A stretch of 27,301 bases of DNA from Gelatoporia subvermispora B (lineage: Eukaryota > Basidiomycota > Agaricomycetes > Polyporales > Gelatoporiaceae), in assembly GCA_000320605.2 (NCBI GenBank), contig KB445827.1, positions 1 to 27,301 of the forward strand. The letters are read 5' to 3'. Under the pieces are notes generated by a model. The model searched no databases and was not told where the DNA came from. It saw only the letters and a list, made by a program, of their open reading frames with translations. The position numbers and the translations under genes were made by a program. This document shows positions 10,481-21,201 of this stretch, in pieces. How positions within the stretch are numbered: position 1 is the stretch's first letter; each line of letters starts with the position of its first letter.

Positions 10481-12064
10481 ATGGACTCCGCCATCACTGC
10501 TCTCCACGATGCACAGGCTACGCGCTACCTGAGTGGTACGCCTTGTTCATAATGTCCCCTTTGATATACAGTGAAGCTGACGCAGTACCTCCATATGTAT
10601 GTGTGCGCCAGCTGCCGGCCTCGTGGTACTGTTATACGACTACGTGCTAACGGTTCACGAGGAAGTGCGCCTCGTATGGCCTGCGCCACGCTCCGCGGCA
10701 AAGTGGACCTTCCTTGTCAATCGCTATTTCGTCATTGCAATGCAGCTTGTCGTGGCCTATGGTAAGCTTACTCGTCCGCGTTCGGTCCGTGTGTTGAGTG
10801 CTGGGCATGGGCCATGTAGAGATGTGCGGCTTTGTGGGAGACGCTTTCTCGGACGCGGTAAGTATTGCAAGGTACTCTATCGACCTACAACTGGCTGAAT
10901 TCAGTTATCGTATGTATTCAAGGGGTGCGCTTTGGACGCTCTTTCTATTCGTAGATTCGTTGTGAGATTGACTGGTGAATGGATACGTGCAGATGTAGAC
11001 GCTTCATATTTGGGTGTGGAGTGCTCGCTATGGCCTCTGTCGGCATCGCCAACACACTCATCCTGCACCGCGTCGTGATACTTTGGGACCACAGAGCTGT
11101 GCGTCTACTTACCCTACTATACTAGACCTAGACGCTCCTTACGCTCGCCGAAATACCGCCCCAGCTCATCCTGAAGATCGTGATAGCAGGTCTCGTATTT
11201 GGGCTCTCTGCGCAGCTCATTGCCATTGTGATTACTTTGCTTGAGGTCATACGTGAGTGGCAGAACTCCAATGCCATCTTATGCATCCCTACTCACCTGA
11301 CAAACAATCACATAGCTAGTGCCAGCTGGTCATCTGCCGCAGGAATGTGTATTCTGACTCAATCCTCGCATATTTACGTCGTGGTCTGGGCGTGTCCTGT
11401 AAGTTACATCGATTATCATGTTTTTCGTGCTCACAAGTCCGTTATGATAGATGCTTTTTGAATTGCTTGTTCTCGTGTCAATGATCCTCAATGCGCTCGA
11501 TCGTCCTCGTGCCGCACATCAGCAGCTCACGCAAGCATTACATCGAGATGGAACTAGCTACTTTCTGGTCCGTCAAATGCTCTCCGTTGGTGACGAGGTG
11601 ACAGGTTCATGCTCGCACGCTATAGACTATCACTGTCCTCCGCATATTCAACCTTGCAGTATCGGTGACCGCGATACGACGGCCATCGCAGATGTTTCTC
11701 GGAGTCTTGTGAGCAGGCCTTCTGTGCTCATCAAGTCAGCGTCCTAGTATCACACCTGACCGTCGTCTGCTCTCTCTTTAGCTTCGTCTGGGCGATGACA
11801 AGCACCATTTTAAATCGCTCCTTGCTTAGCTTCCGACATGCAGAGCTGAAGAGCTATGAACCTTTACTCATCGGCCGCGCATCACCCTTCACTATGCCGT
11901 TGCTGAAGCCTGGGGATCATAAATCTGTGACGCGTAATAGTAAGCTGGGTGCAGGCAATGATGTGTGGGGGCCCCAGAAGTACCTGCGGTCACATCGGAG
12001 ACGGAGTAGCGAGGGCGCGTGGAGAGCTCAAGTCTGGGAACCGGAACTCGGGGAAATCATATGA
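10481..12064 (+). CDS. DUF6533-type seven-helix membrane protein, left copy, 338 aa
   Basis: There are nine exons: 10481-10535, 10612-10761, 10820-10871, 10993-11098, 11165-11252, 11316-11398, 11451-11567, 11626-11708 and 11782-12064. The sum is 1017 nt, giving 338 residues plus stop in one frame. Every intron is GT...AG and eight out of eight have counterparts in the mirror copy; the intron-7 donor GTCCGT is weak. Exon 2 carries the DUF6533 signature: LYDYVLTVHEEVRLVWPAP, then FLVNRYFVIAMQL. About seven hydrophobic helices follow, including FGCGVLAMASVGIANTLIL, LVFGLSAQLIAIVITLL, MLFELLVLVSMILNAL and FFVWAMTSTILNRSLLSF, then a polar C-terminal tail. DUF6533 proteins are widespread in mushroom-forming fungi and of unknown function; receptor-like roles are speculation. 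The start is fixed by a conserved CTTCCGTAATGGAC context in both copies. The gene points inward, towards its convergent twin. Confidence 0.85.
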
Positions 12065-15000
12065 TTGTTTATGTATCACACATCAGACAGGCAAGCTCGT
12101 CATCAGCAGAGGAGAAGTAGGAAATGTTGCGAACACTGAGGGGAAGGGTGCATATTTGATGCTGGGCATGGCGACGAGACGACCACGATGGAGACTGCAC
12201 ACGCACTTCGTCCCACGCGCTGACGCCAGGTCGTGACCTGTTCTTTTCCCACGAGATGCGTTGCGACGCGTCCGAAGCTGTGCACCGCCGTTCCGACCAT
12301 CCATCTACATCTCTCGCACGTATGGCACGCATCACGTACTACTCAGGCTCCGAGAGGAGATATGATGTATTATAGAAGCACACCAACAGCAGCATAGCGC
12401 AAGAGCACAGTGGAACAAAATACACTAGCGGTTATGGCCCGCCAGGGGAGTATGGGCGGGATGAGGGTTAACAGGGCAAGGATTAGGCTAGAAGAAGCAT
12501 GGGGTCGGAGCCAAGGGATACGCCGTCGAGGCGCGGCGAGGAGTAGCTTGGCAACGATGCGGTGTGGAGGCTAGAACAGGGAAATGGAGATGGACGGTCT
12601 TGCGGGCGCGCGACACACTACGATGCTGAATCCGCACGGACAGCACCGCGCCCGGCACAGCTGTACGCTCTATCGTAAGACTCGAGCGTACTCCCGCTAT
12701 ATCCCGCATGGGCCCAGCTCGCACGACCCGTTCCCGCCGTCACACGACGCGGCGGTCCCGCATGTCCTGCGTTTCCTGACTTCACGCGCTGCACCGCACG
12801 TATGGCTCTTCATACGGTACGCCCACGCCTTCTCCTCTTACCTCGCCCCAACCCGCGACGACCACTAACGCGCGCGGGCGTGCATATCCATTCCCGCGCC
12901 GATCGGGCACAGGCCCGGCGCCGTGTCCGTCTCAATCTTCCGTCTCACACCTCCCGTCTGTGGTCTTTAGTCGTATATCACGATTCTTACGTTTATCGCT
13001 CGCTCGCAGCTCAGACGGATAGAACACGTACCTGCGAAGTCCCGTACGGGCTTGGGCAGCACGAGAGTGTCTTGTGGAGCATAGGGGCGGTATATACGTC
13101 TGTGCGCGCGGGACTGGAGATGTCGAGCGCATATATGCGGTGTCGCAAGGTGGTCGAGTCGGCGCGGCGTGTGGGTGAGGTGGGCGGGGTCCATGCCGTG
13201 CACGGTGCCAGCGCACCGTTTTCATCCGCATCGCGACTCAGAAAGGGCCTGAGCGCGAGGTGGGGATCGCTCCTAGGCATGCAGAACCAAGGCAGAACGT
13301 AAGAACAGACTAATTGATGACTCACCCGTTCACTTGCCCTCGCTGCTCCCTCTGTGTCCCTCGCTGACTCCCACAAATATATCCCGGACGCGGGGTGGAA
13401 GTCAGCTTCGGTTGGTTGGTTGCGTGGGTCGCGTTGCAGCGGCACGGCGGGCAGGTTGTCGCAGACGGCGTCGGGCGTGTAGTCGCCATGGAGATGACCG
13501 TAGACCGTGCTGAGAAGCCGAGAACCGAAAAATATGAAGAGTGGCGCGTCGCACGTCACACGAGAGCGGCAAGCGGGTGGTGAGAGCATGCATATCGCCC
13601 GGCGGCCCACGCGCAAAGGTACCGAGGCGGGACGGACCAGGAGCGAATCGCGCGTAGAAGAATCCATCAGCGGTGCGAGTCTGTGCAAGAGGCGCATGTG
13701 CGAGGCAGTATTGGCACCAGGAATGAGTGCAGTGGGTAAGCAGTGCGACGAGCTGAATCGCGCACCAGCGAGTTGGTAAGCCAACGAGAGCGCGTCGGAC
13801 GTCGAGGTGTGCGGTGCAAGGAAAGCCAGGGGACCGGGGCGCCGATAGAAATTTGCCCGGCGGATCAGAGCGAGCATTTGCGCGCGCGCGGAGGCGATGT
13901 TATGAGTCCGAGATCGCGTCGAGGTGGGCCGGCGTCCAGACGAGAGACCGCACGAGTATGGTCGAGGCGTGACGTAGGTGGACCGCGCAGAACACGAGGA
14001 CGGAGCGAGACGCTACGGATGGGCTGTTTGAGGGATGCGCCTGGAGAGCAGATGTCAAAAATCCGCGCATGTACCTTTGTGTGGTGGGGACAAGGAGACC
14101 CGGGGACGCAGATGAGCGTCGTGACACTGTCTGGGACGGTCGTCAAGCTGGGTACAGCGCCTGAATGAGGGCGGTGCCTCGCGCGAGTCCCTACAGAGAG
14201 GGAGAGTGGGCGTTGGTCCCACACGATGGCATGAGTGCCCGGATGGGGCGCTGCCGGGCTTATCAGGCGCGGCAGAAGCGTGGTGGCGTAATGGGTTTGC
14301 GGGCGGGGTAAGCAGGGCAAATGAGGGGGATGCACCGGCTGCGTTGTGAACCTCGGGGGTTGTTGCTGGTGTATCGGGAGAAGACAGGTGGACGATTTGA
14401 GAAGAGCTGGGCCGACGTGGCAAGCACAGACGTAGAACGACGTGGATCAAGAAGATGGGCATATGAGGGATACTTGGCTCGTTGTATGCGAGTGCAGCGG
14501 CAGATTGAGACCAGGAGAGATGCTGACAACGGCTGGAGGCGAGACCTGTGGAGGAGTGAGACAGGTCGTCGAGCAAAACAAGAGCCTAAAGGAGGAAGAG
14601 CACGTGCGCGCGGGACTCAATCTGAGATCGGTCGATCACGGCGACTGGTCGAGGCGCACTCACGCCCCGCACTCTCGCTCACTCATTCGAATTCACTCTG
14701 GCTCAAACAGTCTATGAGCTGGACGGCCCCACTGCGACTTATCCGCGCGCACGACACCGCATCAGCCGTCGGCCTCCCAAGCAGCTCAACGTCTCTGTTT
14801 TGTTCGCGCGTGTGCGCGGAGCGGAGATAGGGCTGAGAGCTCAAGAGAACATCCCTCTGGGAGTTCCTCCGTCGGCGAGTCTCATCGTGCACGGCCCTGC
14901 CTTCGCTGATCTATCTTACCAGCCGAACAGCACAACGTGTTATCTGTCCAATATACATAACGCCATAATCCGGGAAGACCACCTCGCACAACGGAGGGCT

Positions 15001-15132
15001 GACGACGGCACCCATGGCTGTCTGTGGCACTATATACAAGGTCTGATTGCATTACAAGAACCCGCACATACGTGAGTACCAACACACTGGCACATACTTT
15101 ACTTGCTGGATATATACACTCCCTGGCCTAGC
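12065..15132. other. Spacer between the two duplication arms, no gene recognised
   Basis: This 3.1-kb GC- and CpG-rich stretch holds long overlapping open frames on both strands: 288 aa at 13011-13877 (-), 173 aa at 14055-14576 (-), 169 aa at 14321-14830 (+) and 166 aa at 12802-13302 (+). All are rich in Arg, Ser, Pro and Ala, overlap each other antisense, and have no recognisable domain. This is what random GC-rich DNA gives. The minus-strand 288-aa frame is the best candidate if one is real. The two 7TM genes end at its borders, so both 3' UTRs must fall inside it. I saw no mirror symmetry inside the spacer. Confidence 0.45.
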
Positions 15133-16677
15133 TCAACACGCACTCCCGCTACTCCGTCTCCGATGATGCGACTGCAGGTGCTTCTGCTGCACCCACACAT
15201 TATTGCCGTATGGTCCCAGAATACTATTACGCATCACATACTTGTTGTCTCCAAATCTCACTAGCGGTATGGCGAAGGGTGACGCGCAGCCACTGAGTAA
15301 GGGTCCATGACTCTCCAGCTCTGCACGCCGGAAGCTAAGCAAGGAACGGTTCAGGACGGTGTTTGTCATCGCCCAGACGAAGCTAGGCAGAGTGCAGATG
15401 ATGATGAGCTGTGATAGGACACTATCCGGACGGATTCGGAAGGGAAGGCTTACTCACAAGACTCCGAGGAACGTTTGCGATGGCCGTCGTATCGCAGTCG
15501 CTGATACTGCTAGGTTGAATATGCGGAGGACGGTGATCGCCTGTGGTGTATTATTGTTAGCCTGTCACCTTATTACCCAGAAAAATCGACCAACAAGAAA
15601 GTAACTGATCCCATCTCGATGTAAAGCTCGCGTGAGCTGCTGATGTACAGCACGAGGACGATCAAGAGCATTGAGAACCATTGATACGAGAACAAGCAGC
15701 TCAAAAAGCATCTAACATAGCGGTTTCATGGGCATGCGAAGAATGATATTAGGTTCAACGTACAGGACTTGCCCAGACAACGAGTAGAACACGCGAAGGT
15801 TGGGTTAAAATACACATTCCTGCGGTAGATGACCAGCTGACACCAGCTACGTGAGTGTCCGTAAGGTGGGTAGGGATGTATACGATGGTATTGGAATTAT
15901 GTCGCTCACGTGTAATATTGAGGAGAGTGATCACAATGGCAATGAGTTGTGCGGAGAACCCAAATACGAGACCTGCTACCATGATCTTCAGAATGAGCTG
16001 AGGTAGCGGTTCGGCGAGCATAAGTAGCATCTAGAACGAAACAATAAGAAGACGCACAGCTCTGTGATCCCAGAGTATAACGACGCGGTGCAAAACGAGT
16101 ATGTTTGCGATGCCTACGGAGGTGATAGCGAGCATTCCGCACCCAAAAACGAAGTGTTTACATCTGTACGTGTCCATTCATCCATTAACTTTACAACGGT
16201 CTGACAACTAGCTAGTCGTCCAAGGCGCACCCCTTGAAGACAATGGCTGAATTCAGGTAATAGTAGGTTGATATGATACCTGGCGATACTCACCGCATCT
16301 GAGAAAACATCTCCCACAAAGCCGCACATTTCTACGTGGCGCAAGCCCGATGCTCAATATACAGAGTCCAGACCAATACGCGAACACTTGAGCTCACCAT
16401 AGGCTACGACGAGCTGTACTGAGATGACGAAATAGCGATTGACAATGAAGGCCCACTTCGCCACGGAGCGCGGCGCAGGCCACACGAGGCGCACTTCCTC
16501 GTGTACGGTGAGCACGTAGTCGTATACCAGCACCACGAAGCCGACAGCTAATGCAGATACAGATATGGCGATACTTCATCAGCTTTTTGGACTTGACAGG
16601 GAAGTGTATGAGCAGAGCATACCGCTCAAGTAGCGCGTGGCCTGTGCATCGTGGAGGGCAGCAATGGCGAAGTCCAT
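15133..16677 (-). CDS. DUF6533-type seven-helix membrane protein, right copy, 327 aa
   Basis: Nine exons are read on the minus strand: 16677-16623, 16547-16398, 16331-16280, 16163-16058, 15997-15910, 15846-15764, 15711-15595, 15540-15458 and 15382-15133. The sum is 984 nt, which gives 327 residues plus stop. The first eight exons have exactly the same lengths as in the left copy, and only the last differs (250 against 283 nt). The signature reads LVYDYVLTVHEEVRLVWPAP, then FIVNRYFVISVQL. Helices such as FGCGMLAITSVGIANILVL and LVFGFSAQLIAIVITLL match the twin with mostly conservative changes. In exon 4, 27 of 35 residues are identical. No stop or frameshift is present. The function is unknown, as for the left copy. 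The gene is convergent with the twin across the 3.1-kb spacer. Confidence 0.85.
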
Positions 16678-18830
16678 TACGGAAGGGGGCAGAGCCGCAG
16701 GAGACAAAGGCAGACACTAGGTGTAGTGCACAACTTATACTAGGTGTATGTGCTCTAGGAGTAGCACTTCGAGACCGGCAATATCACGTCCGTATAATGC
16801 GTCGTGAAGAGGAATCGTGGAAAGCGTCCCGGAGGGCCATCCGCCGGCAGATGAGGAGAGAGCGCCTGGCGTAGGCTATGCCCCGCCACGCTGAGATCTT
16901 ATCGTGAGTCCGACCTGAAGCTGTACATCAATGACACGAAACCAAGATATGTGATAGAAGGGTTCCTGCCCCGCATACGAGCAGATGAGAAGTAATGGGA
17001 TGTGCTCGCGAGGAGATAGAAGCACGCAAATGACCGAGTCGCTGCCAACACGGGAAAGTACAACAGTGCATTGCACCTGAAAAGATAAATGTATAAGGCT
17101 TGGCTATCCTCCGTGATGACACTGACAAACCGGAATGGAGAATTGGGCTCCCTGAACCAGAGTGCATCACGACAGATCGATCCCGCATACTTCCAGCCCG
17201 GTGATAACCCACACAGTTGGACTGTACTGAATAGACTGTCCCGACGTGTTTGGTCATGTCACCTCAATTGAGTATAATCACCTACACTGCAGGAGCAGGG
17301 ATAACTGATGCCGGACAGAGTAATAAATAAGAGTCCTCACAAATTTGATGTTGGCGGCAAGGCCGCAGGTGTCCGCGTACGATTGGGTCAGCGCTATGTG
17401 ATTACGGACAGATTGGCGCGCAGATATGTAGGTGGCAATAATGGAACATTACATCGTCCTTCGCGACATAGACGAGTCAATTAGACATCGCTCGGGAGAG
17501 ACTTACATCCTTTGATATGAGCCCTTTATCAGGAGCAGCAGACACAGCGCATTGACTCACAGTATCTTTTCACAAGTCAGCGGGCCACGGCAGTGGCGGG
17601 CAGCATGATGGAGATCATCAAGCATGCATGAGCACTAGGCGAGCGGACCCTCCGGGCATATAGAGAAGGAGGTCTCCGAATACTGCACGCACCGTAAGCA
17701 GTGCTCACACGCACCTGTCAGTCATTATATATGCTCCGGTTATGTGCATACGTCGCACGGCATTGCATTGCGCCACGGCAGTTTCAAACGTCCCCGTCCT
17801 CATGAGTGTAAATCCCAGCGAAATCGTCGGTGTTTCATACGAGATTGTCTATCGGTTCCATACCCACCAACAGCCTACATAGTCAATGGACACCGGTGGG
17901 AGATCACTTGTCCGATCTGCTTCTTACCATGTCGCAAGAGAACCTCTGAGACATGCAGGTCGACGAATCACCAGGGACATTAGCTCTCCGGACCACTGCA
18001 TTCTCGGATCTCCTGAGCAGGGCGATGGGTGTGCGGAACATACGAGCTAGTCCAACTATAGAGCGCAGCTAATTGAGCGGCAAGCAGGGTATCATCAGAG
18101 AGGGCAAGGACTAGAAGCGTCGATGATAGCTCAGTTTCGGTCGAGTGATAAGGGCACCGTAGGGAACTCGCTATCGAGGGAGGTTTCCGACAGCACCTCA
18201 GTATAAAACCGAGACAAGCTAATTTTATATGCGCATCATAGTCAGATGATGAGTGTAGGGAACCGGAAAGTGAGTTGTAGACGGACCCAAACGAGTCCTC
18301 ACATAACGAAGGTCACGGTGAGCTGAAGTCACATAGCAAGAACCGACGCCTGTCGTCATCACGACGCTGCGAAGGAGATGGCAGAATTGTGCAAATTGCA
18401 CACGTATGGAGGGAAATGTAGCAAAAAAATGGGGTCACAGACAGCACATGCCAAGCTGTGTAGAGGAGTAAAGTGTAGCGAGAACTTCAACTAGAGAGCC
18501 GCTGATGCTAGACGGGGAGCAGTAATCCAGGTTTGTTCACTGATGTGGTTCCGAGTAGTACAGCAGAGAGAACAATTGCATACAACATGTATCATTGCAT
18601 AGAGGAACAGCTCTCTGATCGATCGTCGTCAAGTCAGAAGTCGGGAGGGAAGTACTTCGCTCGGGGATTAAGGAGCCGAAGGCTAGGGCTAAATGACGAA
18701 CAGAGAGCAAGACGAAGCCGAGATAATGCGAGACCTATGACTTAAAAATGCAAGGCGTAGCGGGAGGTGTTCTAGCATGAATCGCGGACGGGGAGAGCAA
18801 TTGGGACGAGAGGAGGAAAATGGCCAGTCG
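16678..18830. other. Decayed middle part of the right arm
   Basis: This is the mirror of 8351-10480. Near 17090-17260 the plus strand can be read as GELGSLNQSASRQIDP...SWTVLNRLSRRVW, and the left arm minus strand near 10160-10030 as GELDVLHQSESRWIDP...SWTVLNKLYQRV. The antisense frame is open too, so coding strand and function stay undecided. Exon-like hydrophobic pieces on the minus strand around 17550 (LCLLLLIKGSYQR, donor GTAAGT) and 17380-17345 (donor GTGAGG) match those of the left arm. The ORF at 17744-17983 (+) has four or five Cys in its C-terminal half but no recognisable zinc finger and no partner in the left arm. Confidence 0.4.
18388..18402. repeat. Short perfect inverted repeat TGTGCAA-A-TTGCACA
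   Basis: Seven bases on each side of one central base form a perfect palindrome inside the decayed middle part of the right arm. It could be a transcription-factor site or chance. Confidence 0.3.
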
Positions 18831-20540
18831 AATAGCGCCCGGATGGCGCAATCGAACCCCTAACCTCAGGCCCGTCCGGTCTCGGGGTATGTAGCACAAG
18901 CGGCGTTGAGCGAACGGTGCGAATTTGTCGTAGTAAATATCCACTTTCACGCATATGTTGCCGACGACTATCAACATGTGGTAGTGGGAACAGACCCCGC
19001 TCGTGATTTGATCTAGTACGCTGTCTGCACGAGTGTCACGAACTGAGAGATGAAACCTCTCCCTGCAACGCACAGCTCGAGCACCTTCCTGGTTCTAAGC
19101 TCGCGGAAGGGAAGATCATGTAGAGGCATACCAGCCAGGTGTTCCTTATCGTCCGGCAAAAGGCCCCACAATCGGACCACAACCTTCTCCAGCCGCTGGA
19201 AGCGCGAAAAGCTTAGAATGCCGTCTAATTTCTCGAAGATGGACAGGGACGCCCCTCCCGGTTCATCAGGCTTGAACTGTCCCCTTTCACAGTACCCGTA
19301 GTGATAGTTAATGACGAACTCCCTGATGCGGTTCGGAGGCAGGCCGAGGAGAAATGTGGGTAGCGCAATACTAGGACCGATGCTGCCCTTGTCGACGTAG
19401 ACGGTCACGTCGAGCTTCTCCGTACTACTAAGCTCCGCTAGTGTCAAAGAATGCATCCCTGGTAAACAAGATGTAGGAAGGACGCCGAAGATGCGCAGGT
19501 GTCGGGAGATGCAATCGACAGAGAACGAAGGTTTCGAGCGATCTGCAGGGAGGACAGTGTATGCCGGTATAGCGAACACGGATGATACATGTCTTTGAAA
19601 TACTTGAGCTGCTCGCCTAGAGGATCAGCAGCCATATCTCACCTGCAGCACGCGCGGGCCACTCTAGATCTCGCAGATCCGGCTCCTTGGCAAAGGGATT
19701 GTCCAGCAGACATTTCTCCCCGCAGCTCTCGCGCACACAAGTAACGTTCCTCATCTAGAGCTGGCGTAGCCCAGGTAGCGCGCAGACGATCCGGGCGCAC
19801 TCGGAGAACGTGGCGAACGACAGCTCGCTGACCCTCAGCTCTCGGATGCTCCCAAACCGCGCCAGCACCAGCCTGCTCTGTATATGCAGGCCCAAGACAT
19901 CGGCGGGGCCCGCGCCCCTCACGACGAGCTCCTTCACCCTATGCAGCCTGCCCACAAATTCCGCCGCAAACGTAGGGAAGTCCGAGGCGTGCACGACGAC
20001 GCGCTCTGGGATCCTCACCGACATGATGGCCCACGACCCGACCCTTGCGTACCTCATACGGCGGGATCGTGGGACCAGGACGCTGTGGCGCTGGACAGCA
20101 ATGTGGGCGGAGATATCACGGAAGACGCGACATACGTTCCAGCAGGCGGCGAGAGCATGATAATCGTCGATCAGGCGGAGAATGGTGTACCAGATCTCCA
20201 CGGGAACAACAAGGGAGGATCTTTCAAAAAGCCGTCAATTCAACGCCATGAAAAGATGGGGGCTAGTCTTTCACCCCGACGGGATGGCATTTCCGTTGCA
20301 ACACGTGTCTGCGCCCGGGCTCATCGTGCCATCGATGGAGATTTGGATGGCGCTTTGATAGTGTTGCTGTACTGTTGGAGCGCCGCAGGCACTCTGAGAA
20401 GTGCTCTCCCTCTCGGAAGAACGGCCAGGAGACCCCTTGGCAGTAACTTGACTCAGGATCTCGATTGTGTCAAGCCGGGTTTTGGTGGTGTAGATGGAAG
20501 ACAAGGTCGTGTCGAAGTAAGTGGCGGAAGAACGTAGCAA
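18830..20540 (-). pseudogene. F-box/LRR protein pseudogene, right copy
   Basis: A first-exon frame from 20540 (MLRSSATYFD...) runs to about 20271. A GTGAAA...GAAAG intron is plausible before the F-box core VVPVEIWYTILRLIDDYHAL and CWNVCRVFR. The frame then stays open through FVGRLHRVKELVVRG and ECARIVCALPGLRQL to a TAG at 19757-19755. Coding similarity to the left copy continues after it (ESCGEKCLLD, QLKYFKDMYHPCSLYRHTL, EKLDVTVYVDKG, TFLLGLPPNRIREFVINYHY, VVVRLWGLLPDDKEHL). Two frame changes are needed: one near 19655-19640, seen in both copies, and a net 7-nt loss between 19515 and 19455, private to this copy. It is less damaged at the 5' end than the left copy. A truncated 5' product is possible. 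The stop at 19755 would be removed by a 51-nt intron at 19750-19800, but the later frame changes would remain. Confidence 0.7.
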
Positions 20541-21201
20541 ATCCTTGGAACACGAAGTATGGGGGAAACAGTATCTTGTCGCGTGACGACGAGTCTACAT
20601 ACCACGATGGAAAATGCACACACGCGCTTTCACCCCACGCAAACCCCGGAGGGGCGTGACCTCCACCTTTCCCACGCGACGCGACACGCCTGTGGCTGCG
20701 CTCTATCGCACGATTCGCAGTTCCCGTCGCAGATACGGCGCGCAGCACATCCTGAGGTTCCAAGAGGAAAAAGTATGTCTTTTGGGAGTCCACCAACAGC
20801 ACCAACAGCAATACATCGCGAGAGTACAGGGGTACAGAGTACAACAGTGGTACCGTACAATTCCGTCAGTGAATCCGATCTGAGTCCGATGGCAGGCCGC
20901 AGGCGGGTATGGATAGTATGGTATGAGACGGAAATATGCTGTTCTAGTGAACAAACGATGCGAGGACGAACGAAGAAGATAGGGGATTGTGTATCTATAC
21001 AGTCAGTGGTATTGAAACAGATCGAGAGACGAGATGAGACGAGCCGGGAGATGAGAGAAACAGAAATATGAACAGAGACGAGATGAGACAGATAAGGAGA
21101 TAGATCGAGATAAATGAAAAAAAAGAGAAAGAAATACAGACATCCTTCGTGAACAGAGCCTAAGCGACGCGATCTTCATCTGCAGTCGCACGGTGATCAC
21201 C
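20541..21201. other. Intergenic, with a purine-rich tract
   Basis: No gene was recognised; frames on both strands are short and overlap each other. From about 21018 to 21141 the plus strand is almost all A and G, with two GAGACGAGATGAGAC copies (21026 and 21076). On the minus strand this is a polypyrimidine stretch directly downstream of the stop of the 704-aa gene, so it probably lies in that gene's 3' UTR or terminator region. Confidence 0.5.

Larger units (their letters stand above)
6670..12064 (+). repeat. Left arm of an inverted segmental duplication (~5.4 kb)
   Basis: Read on the plus strand, this arm matches the minus strand of 15133-20540 in collinear order: F-box pseudogene, decayed middle part, then 7TM gene. 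Paired landmarks have nearly constant coordinate sums: 6940 with about 20170, 8560 with about 18625, 9890 with about 17390, 10481 with 16677, and 12064 with 15133 (sums about 27110-27280). Matches are seen in exons, in introns and in the middle part. The copies are clearly diverged, so this is an old event and not an assembly echo. The outer limit is approximate. Confidence 0.85.
15133..20540 (-). repeat. Right arm of the inverted segmental duplication (~5.4 kb)
   Basis: The minus strand here repeats the order of the left arm: F-box pseudogene, decayed middle, 7TM gene. Similarity covers coding and non-coding parts and stops abruptly at the 7TM stop codons on the inner side. The outer end lies near or somewhat beyond 20540. 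Confidence 0.85.

Noticed and set aside
11099..11164. In-frame TAG codons in both 7TM genes after LWDHRA
   Set aside because: They looked like nonsense mutations at first, but lie in introns (66 nt left, 60 nt right) with GTGCGT donors and CAG acceptors that keep the frame.
13011..13877. 288-aa minus-strand frame in the spacer
   Set aside because: It has biased Arg/Ser/Pro/Ala composition, no recognisable domain, and long antisense frames at the same place. It is kept only as a possibility in the spacer entry.
18840..18890. tRNA-like piece GGGGTTCGATT on the minus strand
   Set aside because: It resembles a T-loop, but no matching T-stem, anticodon arm or acceptor stem could be folded, and the same segment aligns to the 3' end of the left F-box pseudogene.
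6670..20540. Terminal inverted repeats of a giant transposon
   Set aside because: The arms carry ordinary intron-bearing genes. No transposase, target-site duplication or short terminal repeat was seen at the approximate borders.
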